Shown: in pieces, positions 1 to 8,053 of the stretch
Position numbering within the stretch: the first letter of the stretch is position 1
Layout: the number at the start of each line of letters is the position of its first letter
Source of the DNA: a virus
IMG/VR virus record: IMGVR_UViG_3300030116_001948
Location: 1 to 42,788 of that record
DNA: 42,788 nucleotides
Strand: one strand, 5' to 3'
Program-made: the position numbers and the translations under genes
The notes under the pieces: generated by a model
The model's input: only the letters and a program-made list of their open reading frames with translations
Database searches by the model: none
What the model was told of the DNA's origin: nothing

Positions 1-178
1 TATTGCTTGTACTAGTTTCAATTCCAGTACCTGCTGCAATATTATCTGTTAATCCATCGGCAGATGTAATTTGTACGTCTGCACTACCATTATCAATTTT
101 TAATTGGTTATTGTCATAAAAAACTATTTTCTTATATACGTCTTTAATTTTGTTTGGTCCTGTTAAACTTCCACCCAT
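1..178 (-). CDS. tail fibre protein, N-terminal fragment (cut by window start)
   Basis: The reading frame opens with ATG at 178 (MGGSLTGPNKIKDVYKK) and stays open to the window edge, giving 59 codons plus one base. The start shares one base with the end of the 98-aa gene's coding frame (stop at 178). The text (YDNNQLKIDNG, GTGIETSTS) suits the N-terminal part of a beta-rich tail fibre. On a circular map the next minus-strand sequence is the fibre/S74 gene at the other window end, so these are probably two halves of one gene. Direct joining is out of frame (stop after six codons), so sequence is missing or the two are separate genes. Confidence 0.6.
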   Translation of the reverse strand, partial: MGGSLTGPNKIKDVYKKIVFYDNNQLKIDNGSADVQITSADGLTDNIAAGTGIETSTSN

Positions 179-474
179 TATGTTGTCACTCCTATATCAT
201 CATAAGTTGGTTCACTTACATTTGCTACATCACTATAAGTAGGATTAGCTACTGCACTAACATCACTAAAAGTATAAACACTTCTTGTAACATCAGTATA
301 AATACTGCTACTAGGGTCAGTTATATCTGTATAACTAGCATCAGTAGGTATTGAAATGTCTGTAAAATTACCATCTGTGTTATCATTAAAATGTTGTTCA
401 AGCTCATCAAACGATCTATTAATATCGCTAAATGCAGCTAAACCAAAGTTTCCTTTTTTCCAAGTATTAGCCAT
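178..474 (-). CDS. hypothetical tail-associated protein with YTD(I/V) repeats (98 aa)
   Basis: A small acidic protein of 98 residues. After MANTWKKGNFG it has a spaced series of short motifs (FTDI, YTDI, YTDV, FSDV, YSDV, YDDI) from about residue 37 to the end, roughly one every 10-14 residues, which suggests a repetitive beta structure. It overlaps the stop of the upstream 87-aa gene and directly precedes the fibre start, so a fibre-linked or adaptor role is plausible. I do not recognise a named family. It could be a short fibre-base or neck protein. Confidence 0.7.
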   Translation of the reverse strand: MANTWKKGNFGLAAFSDINRSFDELEQHFNDNTDGNFTDISIPTDASYTDITDPSSSIYTDVTRSVYTFSDVSAVANPTYSDVANVSEPTYDDIGVTT

Positions 475-737
475 TATACAAACGTCTTTACGTTAATAGG
501 TTTTTTCCCTTTGCGTTTTTGAGTTCTTTCTGCTCTTCTTTTTCTATCAACAGCACTTTTAATTTGTTTTACTGTCATATTGTTTGCTGTAGCCAAAGGT
601 ACACATTTAGGTTTTCCACGTTTACTATTTCTAGCATCTTTTCTACCACAAGGAACCCAGCTACCATTTTTTTTAGGCTGACTTATATCTACCCACTTTT
701 CTTTATTAAACCACTTATCTAAACCACCCTTAGCCAT
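474..737 (-). CDS. small basic Cys-containing phage protein (87 aa)
   Basis: The protein begins MAKGGLDKWFNKEKWVDI and has PCGRKDARNSKRGKPKC in the middle, followed by a very basic tail (RKRRAERTQKRKGKKP). The pattern of W(V)DI, PCGRK and a K-C-x-P segment is familiar from small basic proteins common in marine phages, usually of unknown function. The spacing of the Cys residues could allow metal binding, but only two are present. Its ATG overlaps the TAA of the preceding 50-aa gene (TAATG), which suggests translational coupling within the basic cluster. Function is unknown; nucleic-acid or virion-interior binding is inference from charge. Confidence 0.8.
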   Translation of the reverse strand: MAKGGLDKWFNKEKWVDISQPKKNGSWVPCGRKDARNSKRGKPKCVPLATANNMTVKQIKSAVDRKRRAERTQKRKGKKPINVKTFV

Positions 738-889
738 TACTTGCCCTTTCTATATCTTCCACCTTTTTTCTTATAACATTGTACTAACCAACCATTAGCA
801 TATGCAGATGGATATACTTTAAACTTTTTTTTAGCTTGTGATTTACAAGCAGCATACAAAGCTTTATCTATTGGAATGTTTTTAGCCAT
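737..889 (-). CDS. small basic protein with AYANGW motif (50 aa)
   Basis: A 50-codon frame, MAKNIPIDKALYAACKSQ to KKKGGRYRKGK. It has a typical small phage protein pattern: a lysine-rich helix, then YPSAYANGWLVQCYKKKGG. Similar 'AYAN-W-V--YK-KGG' proteins are often seen near structural genes of aquatic phages; that resemblance is from memory. The stop overlaps the next gene's start by one base. Like its neighbours it is lysine-rich and probably co-translated. Confidence 0.75.
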   Translation of the reverse strand: MAKNIPIDKALYAACKSQAKKKFKVYPSAYANGWLVQCYKKKGGRYRKGK

Positions 890-890
890 C

Positions 891-989
891 TTACTTCTTC
901 TTCTTTTTCTTGTTTAATATTGCTTGTTGTAAAAACTTAGGTAATGTTTTTTGTTTTTTAGTTAAACCAACTTTCTTTTTTTTAGGCAT
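891..989 (-). CDS. lysine-rich micro-protein (32 aa)
   Basis: The frame is MPKKKKVGLTKKQKTLPKF and ends in six lysines. It is supported by a strong ribosome binding site (GGAGGT) just upstream of ATG 989, although that site lies inside the end of the previous gene. The stop of the previous gene and this ATG overlap as TAATG. Almost half of the residues are lysine. Function unknown. Confidence 0.65.
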   Translation of the reverse strand: MPKKKKVGLTKKQKTLPKFLQQAILNKKKKKK

Positions 990-1138
990 TATTTACCTCC
1001 ATGCGTTTTCATTATAGGTAAGTTTATTGTCAATGAAGCTCCTTTATGTGGTTTATATCCACCTTTAGGGTTTTTCATTAAAGACATTTTATTACCCTTT
1101 TTCATAAAATGATATCCTTTTGGTGCTTTGACTTTCAT
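989..1138 (-). CDS. small basic protein, Met/Lys/Gly-rich (49 aa)
   Basis: The frame reads MKVKAPKGYHFMKKGNKM and ends PIMKTHGGK. It overlaps the preceding 16-aa gene (ATGA) and the following 32-aa gene (TAATG), so it sits in an unbroken chain of coupled frames. It contains KNPKGGYKPHKGAS in the middle. It is short and basic with a few hydrophobic residues, and I cannot assign a family. The tight overlaps at both ends are the best evidence that it is translated. Confidence 0.65.
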   Translation of the reverse strand: MKVKAPKGYHFMKKGNKMSLMKNPKGGYKPHKGASLTINLPIMKTHGGK

Positions 1139-1185
1139 TTTTTCTTACCTTTTTTCTTTTTCTTTTTACCTTTATGATACGGCAT
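1135..1185 (-). CDS. polylysine micro-ORF (16 aa)
   Basis: The 16-residue peptide is MPYHKGKKKKKKGKKK. It follows a very strong Shine-Dalgarno site (AGGAGG, about 1191-1196 on the minus strand) at good spacing, and its stop overlaps the ATG of the next gene (ATGA). Either it is a real micro-protein or it is a leader that couples translation to the next gene. MPYHKG-type tiny proteins are familiar from other phage genomes (from memory). Confidence 0.5.
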   Translation of the reverse strand: MPYHKGKKKKKKGKKK

Positions 1186-1194
1186 GTTATCCTC

Positions 1195-1491
1195 CTACCA
1201 TTTAACTTTGTTAGCCCAGTATGCTGCAGAACATACACCTTTGGCTATATTTTTTCTATGTCTTGCTTTAAAACTTTTTCTTTTCATTTTCATAGCTCTA
1301 GATTCACCAGCTTTAGGTTTACCTGCAGTCTTTGCACCTTGTTGTCCAAATCTAATAACTTTACCATTAGGACACCCAGCACCCTTTGCAACCACTACAT
1401 GTGATTTAGTTGGATGATTAGGTGTACGTTTTGGTTTATTATAACCTGAAACTCCTACTCTTTTAAGTCTTGAATCTACTTTTTTAGCCAT
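1195..1491 (-). CDS. basic Cys-containing phage protein (98 aa)
   Basis: A strongly basic 98-aa protein: MAKKVDSRLKRVGVSGYNKPKR, then a central KGAGCPNGKVIRFGQQG, then a basic helix (MKMKRKSFKARHRKNIAKG) and C-terminal CSAAYWANKVKW. The arrangement 'GKVIRFGQQG--A-----GES---KS--ARH--NI-KG--SAAYWA---KW' is typical of a widespread small phage family of unknown role, known to me as a recurring pattern rather than a named function. It heads the run of basic small proteins downstream of the connector genes. Charge and position suggest a role inside the capsid or in DNA packaging, but this is inference. Confidence 0.8.
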   Translation of the reverse strand: MAKKVDSRLKRVGVSGYNKPKRTPNHPTKSHVVVAKGAGCPNGKVIRFGQQGAKTAGKPKAGESRAMKMKRKSFKARHRKNIAKGVCSAAYWANKVKW

Positions 1492-1499
1492 AAATACTC

Positions 1500-1910
1500 C
1501 TAATAACTTGTTGGTTTTACACTTCTCATACCAGATACTCTACCTCTATTAGCAAATGTTTTACCCTCTTTGATGCCTTTTTCAAACTTTGCATTAAAGT
1601 ATGGTGCCATTTGTATCATATCTGGTTTAGTTTCATAACCAAGCGATATAGCTTTATCAACTAAATATTGATGAAACTGACCTGGTAATTCACTTTGTTC
1701 TGTCATTGCAGAGCTACCGCTATCTAATGTATTAAAATGATCTGCTTTCTTATGATAAAATAATGTAATTGTAAACGCTGCATCAACAGATGTAAATCTA
1801 TTTTTTTCACTTCTAAGCGGGTCATATAAAGCAATACCTATTGAATCACGTTCAAACCAATAGACATACTGCTTTGTAGTTCTTGTATATACTTTACTGT
1901 AATTTGGCAT
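1500..1910 (-). CDS. head-tail/tail structural protein, hypothetical (136 aa)
   Basis: A 136-aa protein starting MPNYSKVYTRTTKQYVYWFERDSIGIALYDP. Its ATG overlaps the stop of the upstream 92-aa gene by one base, so the two are likely coupled. The N-terminal half looks like a beta-sheet domain (YVYWFERDSIGIALYD, AAFTITLFYHKK) and the rest is mixed helix. The position after the portal, capsid and connector genes suggests a neck or tail component. No known motif is visible. Confidence 0.7.
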   Translation of the reverse strand: MPNYSKVYTRTTKQYVYWFERDSIGIALYDPLRSEKNRFTSVDAAFTITLFYHKKADHFNTLDSGSSAMTEQSELPGQFHQYLVDKAISLGYETKPDMIQMAPYFNAKFEKGIKEGKTFANRGRVSGMRSVKPTSY

Positions 1911-2188
1911 TATGTTATATCCCTATATTCTGGTCTACCTAATAATCTTTTAATTTCTTTTACATTTCCATCAGCATCTTCTAAGTCAACTGATTTAACT
2001 TCTAATATTGAATCTTTCAATCCATAAAATCTTTGGTCAGCTACTGTATTAAATTGTGTAGCTTCATCTAATATCAAAGTTCTAGAACAAAACTCGTCTG
2101 ATGCTTGATTTAATAAATGTATTATTTCATTAGTACCGAGTTCTGGATGATGTTTTTTAATCTGATCAATCATCTGCTGAAGCTTCAT
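1910..2188 (-). CDS. connector/neck-like protein, hypothetical (92 aa)
   Basis: The frame is MKLQQMIDQIKKHHPELGTNEI, followed by ILDEATQFNTVADQRFYGL and a C-terminal ILEVKSVDLEDADGNVKEIKRL. The two-part pattern (helical first half, then a 'ADQRFYGLKDSILEVKSVDL-D' beta segment) resembles the start of adaptor or 'structural protein' families downstream of the capsid in marine podoviruses. It overlaps the 284-aa gene by 23 bases and the next gene by one base. Gene content and order support a head-tail connection role, but this is inference. Confidence 0.7.
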   Translation of the reverse strand: MKLQQMIDQIKKHHPELGTNEIIHLLNQASDEFCSRTLILDEATQFNTVADQRFYGLKDSILEVKSVDLEDADGNVKEIKRLLGRPEYRDIT

Positions 2189-3020
2189 CTTGTACTCCTT
2201 GTGGTATTCGTGGTATATATTGTTGTATAAATGTAATTAAATCTTGCGTCACTTTTACATACTGACTTTCATACCACTGATATTGTTGTGTGTCAGCTTG
2301 TAAATCTACCTGGTAGTTTTGTAAATATGTTGATATTTGTTGCATCATAATTGTTGCTAATTCTGGATCTTCATCTGCTATAAAATCCATAGAAATATCA
2401 AAGTATTTATCATAATCTCTTTTATCAGCATCTGTACCAATAGCACCTGCTGCCATATCTGCTGTTAAATCTGTACCAGATGAAACATTAGGCTTACGTA
2501 TTTGATTCATTATATATCTTAATAATTCTCTAGAAGCATATAATATAACACCTCTTTCTAGTTCATCTGGAAAATTGCTTATAGATGTATCTCCTAAAGC
2601 TACTGATGTATCTGGTGTTATATGTTTTACTAAAGCACTTTGTCCATTAGCAGGTGTTGGTATTACATTTAATGTATCATTTTCTATATAAAACTTAGGG
2701 TCTAATTTACTTGTGTAATAAATACTATTAGTATCTGTATAATCTCCAGCATCCTCTGGTCTTATTTGAATAGCTTTTCTATCACGTGAGCCATCATTTC
2801 TAGTAACACTTATAATTTGCAATACTGATGCAGTGCTCATGGTTGTAGGTGAACTATTTAAAGTTGTAGAGCTTGTCATTCTATAAGCCATGCTTGGTAA
2901 AAGCATTAGACTTTTTGTTACAAATTTTACACCCTCTACTAAATATAATGTAGCTTGTGCTGTGTAATCAGGACTATCTATATCACCAACTATTGCTTCT
3001 ATCTCTGTTTTAAAACTCAT
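2166..3020 (-). CDS. head-tail adaptor/structural protein (284 aa)
   Basis: A 284-aa protein with MSFKTEIEAIVGDIDSPDY at the start. It carries a beta-rich middle (IISVTRNDGSRDRKAIQIRPE, FYIENDTLNVIPTPA), then the phrase 'ISNFPDELERGVILYASRELLRYIM' at about residues 157-180. The FPDELE--VILYAS-R-L segment is a hallmark of a structural or adaptor protein family next to capsid genes in marine podoviruses (from memory). The C-terminal third is helical with Gln/Tyr-rich stretches. ATGA overlap with the upstream 93-aa gene suggests coupling. A portal-adaptor role is likely but not shown by the sequence alone. Confidence 0.8.
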   Translation of the reverse strand: MSFKTEIEAIVGDIDSPDYTAQATLYLVEGVKFVTKSLMLLPSMAYRMTSSTTLNSSPTTMSTASVLQIISVTRNDGSRDRKAIQIRPEDAGDYTDTNSIYYTSKLDPKFYIENDTLNVIPTPANGQSALVKHITPDTSVALGDTSISNFPDELERGVILYASRELLRYIMNQIRKPNVSSGTDLTADMAAGAIGTDADKRDYDKYFDISMDFIADEDPELATIMMQQISTYLQNYQVDLQADTQQYQWYESQYVKVTQDLITFIQQYIPRIPQGVQDEASADD

Positions 3021-3298
3021 TGTTCAACCCCTATTTTCTTTAAAAAGTCCGATAACTTGCTACCATCCATTCTTATATCTTCTCCAGCTTCCATTTTTTT
3101 AGCTCTTCTCATTTTTCTTGCTTCTAATCCTTTTTTTACTCTTTTATATTGTGCAAGTTTTTTTGCAGCTTGAACACCAGTTACTACTTTACCACCTGGT
3201 AAAACCAATCTAACTAAAACTGGTAATCCATACTTACCTATCTTATAAGTTGTTTCTAAGCCTTTTTTAAAATTTCTTCTGGTTCTATTCCCAATCAT
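3017..3298 (-). CDS. basic structural-region protein (93 aa)
   Basis: I place the start at ATG 3298, where AAGGAG lies at good distance, rather than at the longer frame's 3391, which would run into the capsid gene end and the hairpin. The protein starts MIGNRTRRNFKKGLETTYKIGKY, has a short hydrophobic stretch (LPVLVRLVLPGG) and a basic helix (YKRVKKGLEARKMRRAKKM). It sits between capsid and adaptor genes. Function unknown; a minor head protein is possible. Confidence 0.7.
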   Translation of the reverse strand: MIGNRTRRNFKKGLETTYKIGKYGLPVLVRLVLPGGKVVTGVQAAKKLAQYKRVKKGLEARKMRRAKKMEAGEDIRMDGSKLSDFLKKIGVEQ

Positions 3299-3310
3299 AT
3301 TTCTCCTTAG

Positions 3311-3340
3311 TATGGGGGAGTATATTTCAACTCCCCCGTA
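3311..3340 (-). other. hairpin downstream of capsid gene
   Basis: An 11-bp stem (TATGGGGGAGT with ACTCCCCCGTA on the plus strand, 8 bp of it continuous G/C-heavy) encloses an 8-base loop. It lies in the 46-base gap between the capsid stop and the next ribosome binding site. The minus-strand 3' side is ACTAAGG, without a U-tract, so it is better read as a partial terminator, mRNA end stabiliser or processing site than as a full intrinsic terminator. Confidence 0.65.
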
Positions 3341-3344
3341 TGTA

Positions 3345-4772
3345 TTAACTAAACTGTAACACTGTGTGTGTTTCAGGAAGTTGAATTTCAAGACCTGCTT
3401 CTGTAAGAATCATGTCTTTTCTTCCGTCAACGTCACGGTTTTGAACATTAGTAATAATTTGAGTATCTCTTGATACACCATTACCAACTAATGGTCTGTA
3501 TGATACGTTGTTTAGATCAATCATAATTGCAGTATTTTCATACGCACCTCTGAATAATGGTTCCATTACAAGGTTTAAGTTACCATATAAAGTTGATATT
3601 CTAGTAACTAAGTGACCGAACTCACCTTGTATGTTTTGAATATCTAAACCACTACCAACTTGACTGTTCAATGCCATAGTGTTACCTAGGAATGAAGTAC
3701 CGCCAAGTTTGTTGAAGTATGACATAACTTTTCTAGAAGCTAGAACAAGTTTCTCTCCGCTGTTTCCAGACTCTGGTGAGAATACATCTTCCATTGCATC
3801 TACAAAAGTGTCGTAAGAAGCGTCAGCATAAGTAAATGTTTTTACTTTTCCGTATGCTTCTGTGTAAGGTAAAATACCCCAAGTTCTACGAACTGGTCCT
3901 GAAGCTGTTGAGTCATCTGAACCAATACCGAATAACATAGCGTGCTCAAGGTCCATCTTATGTTCCATAAGTTTTTCTTGATATACTCTCATGTATTCGT
4001 TGTTAACTCCACGATAACGTGTAGCTAGAGCTGTACCAGAGAATAGAGGTACTGAAGTCTTAAAGATTTGACAGTATCCTTCTCTGTTGTAGAACTCATC
4101 ATGCCATGATTCTGGATCAGTAGAACCTTCAGCAAAAGCTGAACCTACTACTTGTCCATCTCCATCAGCTCTAAAAATTAATTTAGAACCAGAAGCTGGT
4201 GAAATAGGTCCTGCGTTTGTTGCAGTAGCTCCATTAGAACCAGTTGGCTTGTAGTTTACTTTAATAAATTCCATCACAAGTCTTGCAGCAGCAGCGTCTG
4301 ATGATAAATCAGGTGCAGCTGTAATCTTGTAATAAGCTATCGCAGCAGTTTCTGCTCCTACTCCAGCATCAGAACCGTTAGCATCGTATTCACATTCGAT
4401 AGCTACGATTTGATTCTCAAGTAAGAAGTTTGGTTGAACTGCTGTTGATACCTCTCTACCAAATTTGTCATATAAAACATCTACATCAAAATTTTGGTTT
4501 GCCGCAATATTAAATCCAGTACTATAAGCACTTGTAGTTACAGCTGCTTGTAGTTGGAAATTACGTCTTTGATATTGATGTCTTTGCTCTAAGAATTTAA
4601 ATACAGGGTCGTCTGTAGGCACCTTAGATACGTTTGACAAATATGTGAAGAAAGGTGATTGTTGAGGAGCTAACTCAGCTACTCTTTCACCAAAGTTGAA
4701 GATTCGTCTATCAACATTGATGGAAGTACCCTGAATTGCTTCTCCTGGTGTCATGCTATATACATTTGCCAT
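3345..4772 (-). CDS. major capsid protein (475 aa)
   Basis: The 475-aa product lies directly downstream of the scaffold-like gene in the order portal, scaffold, capsid. It starts MANVYSMTPGEAIQGTSINVDRRIFNFGERV, followed by 'QQSPFFTYLSNV' at about residues 37-48, a layout typical of HK97-fold phage capsid proteins with an N-terminal extension. The remaining sequence is mixed alpha/beta with long acidic loops (DDSTASGPVRRTWGILPYTE; residues about 280-300) and a beta-rich end (EAGLEIQLPETHTV). The ribosome binding site AAGGAG precedes ATG 4772. Length suits podovirus capsid proteins. The hairpin after its stop may adjust expression relative to the genes that follow. Confidence 0.9.
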   Translation of the reverse strand: MANVYSMTPGEAIQGTSINVDRRIFNFGERVAELAPQQSPFFTYLSNVSKVPTDDPVFKFLEQRHQYQRRNFQLQAAVTTSAYSTGFNIAANQNFDVDVLYDKFGREVSTAVQPNFLLENQIVAIECEYDANGSDAGVGAETAAIAYYKITAAPDLSSDAAAARLVMEFIKVNYKPTGSNGATATNAGPISPASGSKLIFRADGDGQVVGSAFAEGSTDPESWHDEFYNREGYCQIFKTSVPLFSGTALATRYRGVNNEYMRVYQEKLMEHKMDLEHAMLFGIGSDDSTASGPVRRTWGILPYTEAYGKVKTFTYADASYDTFVDAMEDVFSPESGNSGEKLVLASRKVMSYFNKLGGTSFLGNTMALNSQVGSGLDIQNIQGEFGHLVTRISTLYGNLNLVMEPLFRGAYENTAIMIDLNNVSYRPLVGNGVSRDTQIITNVQNRDVDGRKDMILTEAGLEIQLPETHTVLQFS

Positions 4773-4789
4773 CTTAATCTCTCCTTAAA

Positions 4790-5683
4790 TTAACTAAATG
4801 GATTCTTCTTTTTATAGTTACCTATCATAGAATCCATCATTTGATCTTCCACACTTTTTGATGACTGCACATTAGCACCTGGTTGCACACCTATTGGCGT
4901 AGGTATACTCAGTTTCTCTTGTCTTTGATTCATAAGAGCTTGTTTCTGTTGAGCCTCTGGAGTTACTTGCTGTAAAGCAGGTGCCTCTTGACTAGGTTGT
5001 AAACTCATCTTATGTAATCTTACTAGATTATCTAAAGACAATGAATCTGGACTGCTCATTCTTTGTATAAAATCATTAGCTTCTTGCGGTGAGTAGTTAT
5101 ACTGAGACTGTAAATCTGAAATTACTTTCTGATTACGTTGAAACTGAGCTTGTTCAGCTTGTTGTCTTTGTATTTCTTGACTACGTCTTGCATCCACTTC
5201 TGTCATATAGTTAGCTAAGCTGTCTATATACTGCTCCTGTTTTGATAGGTATTTACCTGAATCGCTATCAGGGTCAGCCAGTGCTTCAGAATGATCATAG
5301 TTAGCAGGCTTGCGAGGTTTAACAGGCTTCTCTAAAGAAGGTATTTCCTCTTTTGCTGGTTCTGCAGGTGTAGATGCTTGAGCTTTCATAAGCTCTGTAA
5401 CTTGTGATTTCAGTAAATCTACTTCAGCTGCACGTTTATCTGCTTGACTTTGCCAGTATTTATAACTGTCAGAATCATTCTTTGGACTATTATCACTTTG
5501 AACTTCAGAAGGTTGACCTTCATTGACTATCTCTGGTTCTGGCTCAGTCTTTGCAACAAACTGGTCAGTATTTGATCCACCAAAAACTTCAGCAAAAATG
5601 TCTTCTTGAGAGGTAGGTTCAGTTGCAGTCTGACTTTCTACCTGTTGTTCTTGCGTAATATCCATGTTATTTTCTTCTTGCAT
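4790..5683 (-). CDS. scaffolding protein (297 aa)
   Basis: A 297-aa, hydrophilic, Gln/Glu-rich protein between portal and capsid genes. It has an acidic low-complexity N-terminus (residues 1-80), then KYWQSQADKRAAEVDLLKS and other coiled-coil-like stretches. A middle segment (KPRKPANYDHSEALADPDS) and a Gln-rich helix (RRSQEIQRQQAEQAQFQRN) follow, and it ends YKKKNPFS. This composition and location are typical of capsid scaffolds, which guide procapsid assembly and leave before DNA fills the head. Start is ATG 5683 with AAGGAG upstream; an internal ATG six codons later is the alternative. Confidence 0.85.
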   Translation of the reverse strand: MQEENNMDITQEQQVESQTATEPTSQEDIFAEVFGGSNTDQFVAKTEPEPEIVNEGQPSEVQSDNSPKNDSDSYKYWQSQADKRAAEVDLLKSQVTELMKAQASTPAEPAKEEIPSLEKPVKPRKPANYDHSEALADPDSDSGKYLSKQEQYIDSLANYMTEVDARRSQEIQRQQAEQAQFQRNQKVISDLQSQYNYSPQEANDFIQRMSSPDSLSLDNLVRLHKMSLQPSQEAPALQQVTPEAQQKQALMNQRQEKLSIPTPIGVQPGANVQSSKSVEDQMMDSMIGNYKKKNPFS

Positions 5684-5692
5684 ATTTTCTCC

Positions 5693-8053
5693 TTACTCTA
5701 ACTCTCCATCTCCTGGTTCAGAAACCATTGGTGTAATATCAAACATATTCTCATTTTCCAAAGCTTCTACTTGTTCAGGTGTAACGGAGTTCATCAGATT
5801 TGATTTTGCATCGTTAAGTCTAGCTTTATATAAGCTAGCTGCCATATCAGCCCTATTAGATATCTTATCTAAATCTGAGCTAAATTTCTCAACTTCTAAA
5901 CGTTTCTTAGCATGTACTTCTTCACGTTCAGCAGTTTGTAAGTCTCCTTTGACTTTCTTTAATTCTTCTTGTAACATTTGTAATGTTTGTGCCATTTGTT
6001 GCATTTGACCAGCACGTTCCATAACTCCTTCTATATCTACAAGTTCTGTTTTCTTTAATACTTCTGTCTGGTCTATAAGCCCCATTTGATACATTTGCAT
6101 ATATGTATTTAATAATGCCATTCTATTTGATGGTAATGTAGAACCTGATACAACTGATAGGTCATATCTACCAGCTCCAATATCATGAAACCTTTGTACA
6201 GTTCCATCTTCCATCTCTTTATAAAAGTTTATTTGCTCTTCTTTTTCTAAACCGTTTGGTTGTACCAATCTAATTACTTTTTCTTCTGTATATATTTGCT
6301 GTATTAATGGTATTGCAACTTTACCAACCTGGTTTAGAAAGTTTTCTATATCATCTCTTCTAGATTTAATTCTACGCTGGCCAAACTCATCAACAACTAA
6401 TGTACCACGATAAGTTGACGGTGCACTTCTACCACTACCCTGCATCATTTCAAAAATACCAAAGCCGTATTCTAAATCATATTTAGCATCAGCTTCATTT
6501 TTATACAGTTCGTTTGGTAGTGGGACTGGGCCAGCTACAATCGGTGCACCCAGTTCAGCATCAAATTCAATTACACTAGTACCAGCTTTACTCCATTCTT
6601 CTTCAATCTGTCTTAAATCAGCAGACCCTCTAGGAATAAGTAGCTTTACATTAGTACTTGTACTTGCATGTGCTATAATTAATGAACGTATCTTGTTGAT
6701 ATACTCTTGCAAAGGTCTGTATAGCCTTACATCACTTTCTGGATATGGATTACGATGATGTACGTTCATCAATGGAACTATAGGATAATCTTCTGTTGGT
6801 AGCATTCTTTTATATAATAAATGATCTCCAACAGTTACAACCATTTCTATACAAGGTTTTTGAACCTCGTTACATGTAATTTCCCCTGTACCTTTCATTT
6901 CTTCTAAAGACAATGGTATTAAAACTACAGTACTACCTGGTATATGTTTACCACTTTTACTATCTGTTTCCATTCCTGGAACTCTAACAGGTGGCATTGG
7001 TACAGGATTTCCAGCATCATCCATTTGAGGTTCTGGCATTTCATAATGAAATACTCCACCTGTTTCCATAATTAAATCAACTAAATTAGAAACAGCCTCA
7101 TCTTCATATACTACTATTTCTTCACCTGTCATCTTTCTTATCTTAATATAACTTTTAGAAAGATATTGATAAAACTCTTCTTTAGTAAATAAAAATTCTC
7201 TTTGAGAAAATGGTTCATATACATTATAGTAAAAATTAGTTACTCTAGAATAACGTTCTGTATATTTTCTTTTATTATGTATTTGAGTATCATCATCTCC
7301 AAAAAACATTTGACCTTCTGTTGCAGCTAAATTAGTAACAGGATAATCATCTTCATTGTCTGGCTCAGGACTTGACTGTTCAATTATGTCCATATAGTCA
7401 GGATACACTAACTCAGCATACTCGTCTGTCATATACTTACATACTAAAATATGTGCAGCATCTCTAGCATATACATCTTTTGAGTTCGGATCTATAAAAA
7501 CATCTAACGGATTAATAGATTTTATACATACTTCTCCTTTACCTAAGTCTGCTTGTGGGTCTTGGTATACTTGCATTACACCCATACCACCAACATAATA
7601 GTCATCTATAATCTTTTTTAATTCTTCATCCCCTGCTGATGATTGCCATATATACTGAAATAAATCAGAAAAAACTCTTGCTGTTGCTCTATCAGAATCT
7701 TCTCTAGCTGTTGCTCTAAATTGTGGAGAATTGTATGTAAGTAACGATTTTGCTGTTTCAACGATAGGATGTATACGATTTACTACGATTGGTGCTTGAC
7801 CACGAGACTCTAATACTTCTTGCTCTTCATTAGTCCACTGAGCTCCAGCTCTAAATTCTATTGACTCTTGAAACTTTTGAGCCCAAAGCTCTCTTGAGCT
7901 TTTGTATTCTGTAAATAATTCTCTAGTAAGTTCTACTTCTTCTGGTATAGTATAAGAAGATATTGTACCTTCCTCAAAGCCGAAAACAGTTTTATTGTCT
8001 TTTTTGCTTTGAGTTCTTGTTGCTGCTGTTTTCTTTTGAATCGTTTTTGGCAC
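5693..8053 (-). CDS. portal protein, P22-like (786 aa)
   Basis: At 786 aa this is a large portal, the dodecameric ring through which DNA enters and leaves. The N-terminal third has the portal-like text QWTNEEQEVLESRGQAPIV followed by VNRIHPIVETAKSLLTYNSP (residues about 65-110) and 'INPLDVFIDP' near residue 180, a set of phrases characteristic of P22-type portals. The C-terminal region (from about residue 680) is a long helical barrel-like stretch (QMAQTLQMLQEELKKVKGDL). The start is GTG 8053, preceded by GAGGT; no ATG fits better. It follows terminase and precedes scaffold, the usual head-gene order. Confidence 0.92.
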   Translation of the reverse strand: MPKTIQKKTAATRTQSKKDNKTVFGFEEGTISSYTIPEEVELTRELFTEYKSSRELWAQKFQESIEFRAGAQWTNEEQEVLESRGQAPIVVNRIHPIVETAKSLLTYNSPQFRATAREDSDRATARVFSDLFQYIWQSSAGDEELKKIIDDYYVGGMGVMQVYQDPQADLGKGEVCIKSINPLDVFIDPNSKDVYARDAAHILVCKYMTDEYAELVYPDYMDIIEQSSPEPDNEDDYPVTNLAATEGQMFFGDDDTQIHNKRKYTERYSRVTNFYYNVYEPFSQREFLFTKEEFYQYLSKSYIKIRKMTGEEIVVYEDEAVSNLVDLIMETGGVFHYEMPEPQMDDAGNPVPMPPVRVPGMETDSKSGKHIPGSTVVLIPLSLEEMKGTGEITCNEVQKPCIEMVVTVGDHLLYKRMLPTEDYPIVPLMNVHHRNPYPESDVRLYRPLQEYINKIRSLIIAHASTSTNVKLLIPRGSADLRQIEEEWSKAGTSVIEFDAELGAPIVAGPVPLPNELYKNEADAKYDLEYGFGIFEMMQGSGRSAPSTYRGTLVVDEFGQRRIKSRRDDIENFLNQVGKVAIPLIQQIYTEEKVIRLVQPNGLEKEEQINFYKEMEDGTVQRFHDIGAGRYDLSVVSGSTLPSNRMALLNTYMQMYQMGLIDQTEVLKKTELVDIEGVMERAGQMQQMAQTLQMLQEELKKVKGDLQTAEREEVHAKKRLEVEKFSSDLDKISNRADMAASLYKARLNDAKSNLMNSVTPEQVEALENENMFDITPMVSEPGDGELE

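Noticed and set aside
5664-6008. 114-aa plus-strand frame over portal/scaffold genes
   Set aside because: Antisense to the well-supported portal gene, Ser/Cys-rich shadow composition.
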